From Anoplopoma fimbria (taxonomy: Eukaryota > Chordata > Actinopteri > Perciformes > Anoplopomatidae), in assembly GCF_027596085.1 (NCBI RefSeq), contig NW_026553742.1, positions 1 through 64,000 of the forward strand: a stretch of 64,000 bases of DNA. The letters run 5' to 3'. A model generated the notes under the pieces. The model saw nothing but the letters and a program-made list of their open reading frames with translations. It had not been told where the DNA came from and searched no databases. The translations under genes and the position numbers were made by a program. This document shows positions 12,342 to 22,700 of the stretch, one piece after another (position 1 is the stretch's first letter; every line of letters begins with the position of its first letter).

Positions 12342-13199
12342 TTACCCAAACACAGACGGGAGGCGAACTCTCAGGTCCTTGATAGCTTCATTAGGTGTTG
12401 TGTAAATACACTGCTCTTCACCCACGGTCACAATGAGTCTTGCGGGGAACAACAGGCCATAGCGAATCCCCGCTCCACGCAGCTTCTTCTTGATGTCTCC
12501 ATACTCCGCGCGCCTCTGTTGGATATCAGCTGGAAGATCTTGAAACACACGGAAAGATTTCCCTTTCCATGTGAGCTTTTTCTTCTTTGCCGCAGCTCCT
12601 AGAATGAGCTGTCGGTCACTCCATCTCAGCATCCTCACAATGTATGGTCTCGGTGGTTCTCCTGGGTTCGGGCGTGGGCGAAGGGATCTGTGGTGTCTGT
12701 CTACCTCCGGTGCTGGGTCCGTTTCACCCCGGTCAAGAATATAGCGGAATATTGCAGCAAGCTCTTTACCTGGGTCCGCTGCAGGATTACCGGTCTCCAG
12801 CAAGCCTTCTTCCAGGCCCACGATAATCAAGTTGTTCCTTCTGTTGTGCGACTCCAGGTAAGAAACTTTGGCTTTCAAGTTTCTTATCTCTTTTGCGTTA
12901 TCTTGTATGGCTTGCTGCTGAGTTGCTTGTTTATCCTCCAAGAAGCCGATGCGTTTTTCGGCATTCCCCAATCTTGCCACCATGGCCCGTGTGTCTTTTT
13001 TAATTTCCTTCATTGAATTGCTCAGCTCATCCAGCGTTTGTTGGAATGAGACTCTGATTGATGTAACCTGTGTCAGTAGCTCTTCAGCCCAGGCAGGTGG
13101 ATCTTCATGGTCTCCCATGCTCTCTTTGATTGAACGCCAGGCAGCCTGACGCTGTTTTTCCGTCTGTCTCGTCTCCCGCGGATGCCCTTGACTTGACAT
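12342..13199 (-). CDS. L1 ORF1: RNA-binding coiled-coil protein
   Basis: An uninterrupted 285-codon frame. ORF1 proteins trimerise, bind L1 RNA and act as nucleic-acid chaperones in the retrotransposition particle. Residues about 35-125 form a heptad-rich coiled coil (KEIKKDTRAMVARLGNAEKR, IRNLKAKVSYLESHNRRNN). NLIIVGLEEG near 125 opens the RRM-like domain. RPYIVRMLRWSDRQLIL and FRVFQDLPADIQQRR are typical of the RRM/C-terminal domain junction of transposase_22-type ORF1. It lies upstream of ORF2 with about 370 bases between them once the hAT is removed. Confidence 0.92.
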   Translation of the reverse strand: MSSQGHPRETRQTEKQRQAAWRSIKESMGDHEDPPAWAEELLTQVTSIRVSFQQTLDELSNSMKEIKKDTRAMVARLGNAEKRIGFLEDKQATQQQAIQDNAKEIRNLKAKVSYLESHNRRNNLIIVGLEEGLLETGNPAADPGKELAAIFRYILDRGETDPAPEVDRHHRSLRPRPNPGEPPRPYIVRMLRWSDRQLILGAAAKKKKLTWKGKSFRVFQDLPADIQQRRAEYGDIKKKLRGAGIRYGLLFPARLIVTVGEEQCIYTTPNEAIKDLRVRLPSVFG

Positions 13200-13331
13200 A
13201 AAAAGTTCTTCTTTGTTTGGGAGATAGATTCCTAGTTTTGTTCTTAAAACCTTAAGTTTTTAAAGGTGTTCAATAGTTAGTTCTCTGACATGCGGACGCC
13301 AGGTGACTCAGTCCGCCATGCTGCCTTGTCA

Positions 13332-13343
13332 CGCATCAAACTT
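13332..13343. repeat. L1 target-site duplication, 5' copy
   Basis: CGCATCAAACTT, identical to 4138-4149. The L1 5' end begins at 13331 on the minus strand. Confidence 0.85.
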
Positions 13344-13369
13344 AATATCTTTGGTGGCATGTCACTTTC

Positions 13370-13372
<3 letters not shown>

Positions 13373-13415
<43 letters not shown>
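13373..13415. repeat. 43-base poly(A) tract
   Basis: A pure run of 43 A on the plus strand, 29 bases beyond the L1 target-site duplication. It is on the wrong side and strand to be the L1 tail. It could be the tail of an older plus-strand retroinsertion or a simple repeat. Confidence 0.9.
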
Positions 13416-13416
<1 letters not shown>

Positions 13417-14576
13417 ACAGTGGCAGCTAATATTACATCTGCCTGATTCTTCTGTGATGTTAGTGAGACCACTACGCTAGCATTTTTGTTTGGAATATCT
13501 AGTGTTTTAAGTCACTTAATGTCTTGAGTCTCATAAACTTGGTATCATGCGTTATCAGAGGCTTGTTTAAGTTAGAAATTAGCCAACAAAGTAGACTTCT
13601 CTTTTGCGGTGAATGACTTCCTCTGAGTTGATATTTAAAATCGGTAAAGAGTAAATGCCAAGCTATAAGTATAAATAAAAGACCATATTAATAATTAACT
13701 TCTTCAGCAATCAAATAATAGCCTAATTCGCGGCTAATGGTTTTTTAACGGGCACTTAAAAAAGAAAAAAGTGATCAAGGCCGACAATTATGACACGATA
13801 ATTTATTTACATTGGAATTAGGGAATCTAAAAATTTACACATGAAAAAGGTATACACTCTAACACAAATACTAAACTAACACATCAACTTCATACAATAA
13901 TTTATTAATTTGCAATTACCTAAATAATGGAAACGATTAATTAAAATAGAATTTAACACAGAACTTTTAACGAACACATGAACTTATTAATAATTGATTA
14001 AATAACAATGGCATATACAATATGAACATTAAAACAATTAAAAGCAATTAATAATCATAAGACAATAATGTAAAAAGAAATAAACACAACAAGTACAAAA
14101 ATAAATGTAATCAATCACTCCTCACTCCCAATGGCCTCTATACACTCGACATTATTCCCAGACACTTTCATTTTAACCCTTATTGGGGGGGGGGTTCATG
14201 AGTGCCGCTATTGGCTCCAACTCTTCCTCCGAAATTATTAGGGTCCGGTTGTCCTCCAGGAGCAGTTCCAGGCTGCCTGGAGGCATGTTCACACATACGG
14301 GTTTCTATGTACTAGCAGGTCGTTTTTTCAAACAAGTCCAGTGCAGTGTTAGAGGGACACCCCTTTCCACTTATGCTACTAAGATCTAATAAACATCAAA
14401 AAATATTATTTGAGCTAGACAACAAGAATCTCACTTCAAATGTTGAATACACACAACAGACATTGAAATACAATAACCTGTCACCATGCTGTATTAAGAG
14501 GACAAAAGTTAATGAGCTACTTAACTCCGCCCATGACTCAAATGGTAATTACCAGGACTATCTTGATTTGTCAGGA

Positions 14577-14675
14577 CTATGGCTATACAACACACAGGTA
14601 TGACATGTAGGTGAATTAAAGGGTCAAACATGAATAAATGGAACACGCAGAAAAACAAATGGATTGTGTCTTACA
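14577..14675 (+). repeat. Direct repeat, copy 1
   Basis: Matches 15002-15098 with scattered differences. Shared blocks include TGGCTATA, AATTAAA, GAATAAATG and the 17-base ATGGATTGTGTCTTACA. Confidence 0.75.
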
Positions 14676-15001
14676 GTCTTACAAAAAACATATAATTATT
14701 TTCAGACACCATTAAATATTTAGATATAAATATATAAGTTTTAGAATTTTAAAATTCTAATTTAGAGATGAACCTGTAAGTCCAGTGCGACTTTTTTAAG
14801 GCCAAATAATGACAGATTATACATTCACATTAAATTCACAAGTTTCTTTAATCGTTTAACAGCAACCATTTAAACAACAAACATCCAACATTTGTGGAAC
14901 CTTTATTTTAGCAGCAACGAAACAACGAAAAGGCTGAACAAACTTTCCATATTCCACTAGGAACCGTCTAAGGATATCTTTTTTTATAACGATTATGCCA
15001 A

Positions 15002-15098
15002 GATGGCTATAAAACGCAAATATGTCCTTAAGTTAATTAAAAGGTCAAAATGAATAAATGTAACATGCACACAACGAAATGGATTGTGTCTTACACAG
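15002..15098 (+). repeat. Direct repeat, copy 2
   Basis: Second copy of the 14577-14675 repeat, about 425 bases downstream in the same orientation. Confidence 0.75.
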
Positions 15099-15423
15099 AT
15101 GCTAACCGTGGCAACATGTGCTGATTTAAACTGATTTAAAAGGAAAAACATTTGTGAGCTGAGCTTTCTGTAGACAAAACAGCGATTTCGCTTCAGGTGG
15201 CTCCTCACAGTAGAGATTTGGTTCTTCACTTGAGGGTGCATACATAGTAAACATCAGAATTTTACTGGAGAAAAAAAGAGAAATCTTAAGGGTTGTAACC
15301 ATTGTAGTTTGTTATATCATAACTATATTTGAAAACAGCATCCTATTTGGGCGATTCTGACCCACAATCCAGTGCGCAACGAAAGTGACGCAGGCTCCCC
15401 TCGACGGAGCCTCCATATGAAAA

Positions 15424-16316
15424 CTATGGAGTTAGAATCATGCCAAAACCCCGCACACACGCTAAACGTGTTTTGCTCACGCATAACGATTCACACGCAC
15501 ACAAAACGTGTTTTACTCACGCACAATGATTCACACACACGCTCAGTGTGGTTTGCAAATACAAAACATCATTCACAAACTAATGCATTTTGCTTCAGAA
15601 ACAAATACAGTTTTAAACAAAGTACAAAAAAAAAAATCCTTCAAGTACACAAAACAATTCGACAAGTACGGAACACTGAAAGCTGCGCGGGGATCGGAAG
15701 GCATTTGCGCACGGATCAGCAAGGCGGAAAATTAGTGCCAAAAGTTACGTGACAAACAAATGTCCTGTGATTCACAATACACAACAACAGGTGGCGTTGT
15801 TGCCAAACCGCACGGATTCCGTACGGTTTCCGTGCGGTTTAGCACTTTTACCGCGCCATTCTAGGGCCAGTTAGTAGCCTTCTTGGCTTTCCATAGAATC
15901 CACACACGGTTGGCCGGCATCAAATAAAGATTTTGGGGAGAAAAAAGATCGTCCTGGCGGCCTTAAACTGACTCAACAGCGCCACCTGCTGTTGTGTAGT
16001 GTGAATCACTGGACATTTGTTTGTCATTTTCCTCCTTGCTGATCCGTGCGCAAATGCCTTCCGATCCACGCGCAGCTTTCAGTGTTCCGTACTTGTAGAA
16101 TTGTTTTGTGTACTTGAAGGATTTTTTTTTGTACTTCGTGTAAAATATACTGTATTTGTTTCTGAAGCAAAATGCATTAGTTTGTGAATGATGTTTTGTA
16201 TTTGCAAACCACACTGAGCGTGAGTAAAACACGTTTTGTGTGCGTGTAAATCGTTATGCGTGAGCAAAACACGTTTTGCGTGTGTGCGGGGTTTTGGCAT
16301 GATTCTAACTCCATAG
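15424..16316. mobile_element. Fold-back (long inverted-repeat) element, non-autonomous
   Basis: Two arms of about 340-375 bases (15424-15799 and 15975-16316) are inverted copies of each other around a spacer of about 175 bases. The outer ends are CTATGGAGTTAGAATCATGC and its complement, and four A flank both sides. Within each arm a unit of about 38 bases (AACGTGTTTTGCTCACGCA and a near copy) is repeated in tandem. No transposase is seen; the apparent ORFs in the arms mirror each other. The element lies directly downstream of the SET/recombinase gene. The transposon class is undetermined. Confidence 0.8.
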
Positions 16317-16365
16317 AAAACAAACAGACGGATATAAAAGCAAGAGGCCATATCAATGCGCAATG

Positions 16366-16763
16366 TTATGATGAAATAAATAAGTAAAAGTATGTCGCAA
16401 TTGTATGCCTACTGCATCCTAACGAGATTATTTTTATGGTCGGATGTAGTAAGTAGAATAGAAAAAAGAAAGCATGCGATTTGGAACGCAGGATTAGAAA
16501 AATATATATCATTTTCTGATCATTCAGAGGTAACCATTTTAGGGTTTCCTTTTTTTTTTTCATTGTAATGCCACGATTCCTGACAAAGTCTCTGATGTTT
16601 TGTACAGTGCGACCAATGAGAGTAGGATGTTCGGCTGTCTTGCACTGTTTGCACTCAATCATCGTGACCAGGTTTCCTTTTCGGATCTGTCCTTTAAAAT
16701 GTCTCATCACAGCTGCAACCTCCTTGGGAGACCACTTGTACTTTTTTGCTCTCCTGGCATTTT
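16366..16763 (-). CDS. Terminal exon: basic C-terminal module
   Basis: Acceptor TTCTTTAG, then a module starting ENARRAKKYKWSPKEVAAVM, with CKQCKTAEHPTLIGRTVQNI and RDFVRNRGI. The pattern (a helical stretch, a C-x2-C pair and a repeated basic end) is shared with the C-terminus of related fish proteins. After an eleven-A run (16550-16560) the frame continues 60 more codons of unfamiliar sequence to a stop at 16366. A base gained or lost in that run would end the protein earlier, so the true stop is uncertain. Confidence 0.7.
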
Positions 16764-19700
16764 CTAAAGAAATTACAAAACAAACAGATCATCAATAAAA
16801 AAAAAAAAAAAAAGGTTTAACACACACCATCCCTCATGTTTACTTCCTGCAAATGAAGGAGAAAAGGAAGGGGCAATTCCCAGTTTCTCCTCTTGTACTT
16901 CTGATATCCAAAATGAATAGTAGGCCTACTGGTATTAGAAAATGCTAAAAAGAATAAATATAAGCAGTGTCTTTTCTATATTAACTGTAATGCTGTATGT
17001 TATTACTCTTGTTAATTCAATTATTTCCGAGAATCAGGGATGTGGCAATAAATCTTTGTTATATTGTTTTATACATTTTTGGTTCTGTGCTTATTTAAAA
17101 AGTTAACTATGTGAATACATTATTAAATGCATTTAAATAGATATAGATAAAGTAGTTGCTGGCTGCTGAGTTGAAAACATTTCTATTGCCCATTTACCTG
17201 TAGGAGTACCTTCTTGGTTGGCTGCAAGATCTATGGATGACATGTAGAAATTGATATTACAACATGTATTACTTCTAACCGTACATGCAATCAAACAAAG
17301 ACGACATGTTGGTAGACTAAGGTTGAAGGCTAACCTTGTGAGGACAACACAGACATGCCAGCAGGCTCAACAGATTGCCCGGCTCCCTCCTCAACTGCAG
17401 AGCCTAAAACAGTTTATTATACTTTATTAAATGCAATAAACAGACAAAAGGAAATCCTTATACCAGTGAAGTAAAATAGGAAATTATTTGCAGCCTTTTT
17501 TTGTTGTGTTGAGACTTTAAAGGTTTCAGTTAAAGTAAAGTAGTAGTAGAGGTACTACATGTTATTTATGGAGAAAACTAAAATCCATGCTTTCATATTA
17601 CTGTTCCTCTGAATAAAGTCTTCAGAACATGTTGTAGGCTGTGAATGATTATTTAGTGTAAATAAAGCCTGCACCTGTAACCAGAGTTTGCTAGTACAAA
17701 TTTGATTGTTTTAAACACTTTTTACCGAAGTAGGCTCTCCCGTTTAAGTATAAGCAGACATATCTCATTAACATGGACTACTTGTACATAATAATGAACA
17801 ATTCTGTAAAAGAGAACTAGTCTTACTACTCTCCGTGGGTGATAAATGACTTTATTCCTCCACAGTAACTGACTTGATTTGAATTGAAATTGCAAATGGT
17901 TAGGAATAAATTATAGTAAGTAGTTACGCTGTTAAAGGACTAACCTTTTGATGACAGAAAAGATGTGTCTGAATGTTCAACAGGTTCTTCTATTCTGTTC
18001 TTTCCTGCAGAATCTGAAGTAAAGTTCAACAATGGTCACATGATTTTATAAATATTATACAATTCATATTAGAAAATCATGCTGCACTTACCAAAGTTGG
18101 TCTGTGGATCAATGGGGGGAATTTCTTCCTCTGCGTCACTCGCCTCACTTTGATCGATATCACTCAAATCCAGGTTTTCTAACAAAACAAATTCTTGCCA
18201 TTCTTAAAAAACCATTTCTTGGTTAGGATTTAGTTCCTAGATTGGTCAAACATCTGATAAAATGCCGTTGCTACCTTTATAAATTATGTAGATGAATTGC
18301 TATAGATCCCATTTTGCCATTTGGCAAACAATTGTAATTTTTAACAACACAACTTTAAAAGGCATTACCTTCAATTTCGATCTCGTCCAGTGTTTTGCCT
18401 CGAAGACTTGAAAGAGACCCTTTCTCCATGGCAAGCAGCAGTTTTGATATTTTAGCCAGCTGGGTGGTAGCCTCTGGAAGTCTGTAATATTCCCTGTGAA
18501 CGCGTATGTCATGTCCAAGGAAGTCAGCAACTTGGTCTAACTCGTGATTCTTGAGGTTAAGGACCTGTGACAACGTTGCAACATGTTTCCGTAACTGCGT
18601 TGACCTGAGGAGTTCCGGATTCTTAGCCCCACATTCACTTGCATAAAGTCTTAGACAGTCCTGTCCTCTGTAAGGGGTCAGACAACGAGGCCTTGCAAAA
18701 AGGAATGGGTTTTCATCTGGAACGCCACAGTCTTTTCTTTTATTTATCAGGTGCATTAAGGCATTAACCATATCTGGTGACAGCAATAAAGCAACCTTTC
18801 GCCCTCTTTTACCCCTGAGCTCGACACGACTGAAGTGGTTACAAAGACGTAGTTCAAATTTTGTGAGTCCAACTGCTACATCTTCATGCAAGGCACTTTT
18901 GTCCCTCTCAAGAAAGCCTTTCAGTTGCATTTTCGAAACTTCTCCTCCACGTCTCCGGTTAAATAGTATGATGTTTGCCATAGTTGTTTTGCACAGTTTG
19001 CCATATGATTGTGGTGATGATGTATTTTCCAAGTCTTTAAATGCTTCTTCTGCAGTTTTTGAAAGATGTTTGTGAAGACGTTGCACGTCCTCTGTGAAAG
19101 GCAGATTGGAAGGCTTGTTAAAGAGTCGCTCATTCAAGGTAGTTAAAGCTCTGTGTGACACGAGTTCAGACCACTTTGTGGCAAACAAGGTTTTGAATGT
19201 CTGAGTTGATTTTGTCAGCTCGCTGTCTTCTGCCATTAGAGCTCTGCAGTGTACAATGTCGTTTATCTTCTGCAATGAGTGACCCAGCTTAAGCGCAAGG
19301 CTTGGAGTGTCATAGCCATTCTTGTCTTCATCAAACCCTGAAACTTTCTTGACAGCCTTGATAACTGATGGAAAATTTGCAGGTTTTACAGCATCCTCCA
19401 AAGTTGCTATTGAGAATTCTTTGCGCAATGTCAGCAGAAGTCTTCCAATCTCTCTGAGTTTCTGTCGAATATATTCCGATTTGGTAGGATCCTGTCCATG
19501 TTTGTTAAAAAATGACTGCGCCAGCTGAAGAATGCAATAGTCACTGCGCACTGTAGCAGTTATCTCGTCATCTTTCATCACAGTTAAAAGCTTCCACACA
19601 CCTTGGGATATTTGTTCATTCATGACCGACTCAGACATAGCGGCTAAAGCCAATACTTTGGTTTTTCCAATCACTGAATTGGCTCCAGCTGGTTTTGAAG

Positions 19701-22700
19701 AACAGTTGCGAGCATGTCGCCACAGATCTCTTCTGAGATATAATGCCTGGCAGTACATGCAGTGGACATACTCTTTTTGGTTATATTTGTTCTTGGCTGT
19801 GCGCGTCTTAGTTTTAGCAATCCAGCTCCACTCTTTAAAACCTCTTTGTTATGGATGTAGTTCCCTCTGTTGCGTAGCTTAGTAAGCCCTTCAATGCGCT
19901 CTTTTGACCTCTTCGGAAGAATTAACACACGAGCAACTTCAGCATGTGTCTTCTCATGAGTTATTAAGTGGCGTGTAAACTTTGTCTGTTGCTTTCCACA
20001 AATGTAGCAGTAACTTTTATTTCTGAGAGAGGAGGATGTGTTTGAGCTCTGCATGCCTTCAGCTTCAGCTCCATCATTGACAAGCATGTCTTCAGCATCA
20101 AAATCCTCAACTTCAGCCTGACTTCCTGATATTTCAGGATGATTTGAGCTGGCTGCATCTTGAGGCAGTGATTCTGCAGCTTCAAATAATGGTTCAATAT
20201 CTTCCTCTATGAGTCTGTCTCGATAGTGCCTCGATAGTGCCACCAGGAAGCCAGGAGGCTTCCTGGTGGACACCTCAGAAATCTGTTCTTCAAAATGTTT
20301 TGGATCAATTTTTGAAAGCTCTAAAATTTCTTCCGCAGAGCCGGTTGAATCACTGTGAGTATCAGGCACATATTCCTCCTCTGATGAGGTCATCTCACTT
20401 GAACTTTGTTCTTCAGAGATCTGATAATCAAAAATAAAAAGGATTACTGTTTTGTGTACTATTCTCAGCATACTATTGAGAATAATTCCAGGAAACACTT
20501 ACTTCTGGCAGATGTACAGTAGTGGTCTTCATGTTTTTAACATAGCAACGTTTGTGCCAGGACTTGGAGCAAACTAGACAGAAAATTAAGAATTTTGTGA
20601 AGGAAGAATTAATAGTCATTTTATGCAATTCGTTAAAGTGACTATTTACAAGAAACGTAGCAGGGATGGTCCTTTATAGACCAATGTTTGTGTCCCATTG
20701 TTGAAAATGACTTAAGTGCAGCTGCAAAAGACACAGGAATGTGTTAAATTATTTTCCCCACAATCCATGTTTACATAACCAATTTCTGATTAAATTGATA
20801 ACTACGTAACAAAAGAGTTGTTGACCAGAGAACAAAGATTTCCATAGATCTAGCCCCTCTAAGTGCACCTAATTGATGCATTAAGAGGCTGAACCAACCA
20901 TGTCACCAACCATGTATATGTATGCATGTAGACAGTGCTTCAAGTATACAAATTCTAAAACAACACAACAGGGTGTTGCACTGACATGTTCAGCCTGGCA
21001 GCAAAGAAGATACAATCAACGGTTTCAAGGTGGCAACCCAAGTTTAGTGTCATAAAATTGATACCAAATCAAATGTGACCCAAATGTAGTCATATTACCA
21101 CATTTTAGTTCAGGCGTTATGTTCAAAAGATTAGGAGAGACACCCCAAAACAAACAAACTCACTTTTACATCTCTCACCGATCCATTTCAGGGCTGCATA
21201 GGGTCCTCGACATATGACACATTTGTCTAAACTTGGCATATCTTCAGAAACCAAGTAATGTTCACAGTCCTGTTGACCAAAAAGAACAATTGAAAGATCA
21301 TTTTATTATTCCTGCCACTTCAAAACGCTTTTTTATTCACAAGGCATAGAATATCAAAAAATTAAATGGATTCTATGTATTTTGCTTCTATTGTATACTG
21401 TATAAAATGTAATTTATTTATTTAAAAGAAATGCACAGTATTAAATTCAAAGGTTAACTGATTGTTGATATATACATTGTACATCAAAAAAAAAAAAGTA
21501 GAGTCAGTCCATCTAAAGTTAAAAGATGTTGGACAGGAAGGAAAATAAATTATTAAGATATTTTTTTCACACCAAGACGGTTGGTGCACATTATGAAAGG
21601 GATCACCGAATCGTGTATTGAGAAATTGACAGAAGATATGATATTGTGAGTTTACAACTGGAGCATAAATTCAAATCTGAGCAAACAGACTAGACTAAAC
21701 TAGATGTACACAGTCCTGCTAATGACTATATATGTTCAGCTGAGTAATACACAGGATATGTGTAACTACATACTTGAGAATATATCACTTGTGAGGTTCT
21801 GACTCTAAAATATAAAAGTAATTCGGGATCAGCTTAGCTCATTAATCTTGTCTATGATTGAGCTGCATGTGACGACATATGCAGTCTCTCACAGGGAAAG
21901 AAGAATCACTGAATATGAGTCTCTAGTTAAAAATAACAGTCAATGGAGATCAGTTTACCTTGTAAGAATTGTCTCTGATGGAACTGCATGACCCCACAAC
22001 AGCAGGCTGGACATGTGTCTCTGTGGACATCTAAAAGGAAAAGGACAACCACTAAATATATGATTGTTTAAATGTACAAAGCTCACAGTCCTCCTAACGT
22101 CTGCACCTGTCCAGGCGAGTATTACACAGGACTTGTGTATGTACAAACTGCTGAATGTAATTTTTAGGAGTTCAAAGCTGTAAAATACAAAAGTAAAGGA
22201 GATCAGTTTACCTCGTCAGAATGGTCTCTGAGGGAACGGCATGAGTCCAGATCAGTAGGCTGGACATGTGTCTCTGTGGACATCTAAAAGGAAAAGGAAA
22301 ACCACTAAATATTAGTTGGTTTAAATGTACAATGCTCACAGTCCTCCTAATGTCTGTACCTGTCCAGGTGAGTATTACACAGGACATGTGTATCTACATA
22401 TTGCTGATAATACTTCTCATGACTTCTAACTACATGGTGGCACGGTGACCTGGTGATTAGCAATGCTCACAGTCCTCCTAATGTCTGTACCTGTCCAGGT
22501 GAGTATTACACAGGACATGTGTATCTACATATTGCTTGTAATACTTCTCATGACTTCTAACTACATGGTGGCACGGTGACCTGGTGATTAGCACTTTTGC
22601 CTCACACAGCGAGAATGACCCGGGTGAGGTTCCTGGGTTTGGCCAGGCCCTTTCTGTGTTGAGGTTACATTTTTTTCTCCTGTTTCAGTTTTCTCTAGGT

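Larger units (their letters stand above)
4150..13331 (-). mobile_element. L1-type LINE retrotransposon, nearly full length, interrupted by a hAT
   Basis: Read on the minus strand: 5' UTR (13331-13200), ORF1 (13199-12342), a spacer holding the hAT insertion, ORF2 (8285-4469) and a 3' UTR with simple repeats down to an A-rich end at 4150. Without the hAT and its duplicated 8 bases it is about 5.5 kb, a usual length for teleost L1. Identical 12-base duplications flank it. The 5' end is complete or nearly so, since the duplication sits about 130 bases before ORF1. The only ORF2 faults are two single-base losses in homopolymers, so the copy is young or the faults are technical. Confidence 0.92.
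13416..15423. other. AT-rich, gene-free stretch
   Basis: No gene recognised. A stop-free plus-strand segment at about 14420-14605 ends in a plausible donor (CACAG|GTATGA), but its peptide is not familiar. A roughly 100-base direct repeat is listed separately. Confidence 0.45.

Noticed and set aside
15372..16363. ORFs of 75-126 codons in both arms of the fold-back element
   Set aside because: Mirror images produced by the inverted arms; no domain and no autonomous element evidence.
18369..20420. Treating the 19671-20498 and 18355-19758 frames as two genes
   Set aside because: They overlap, share one exon without splice sites between them, and one base in a T5 run joins them across a zinc finger.
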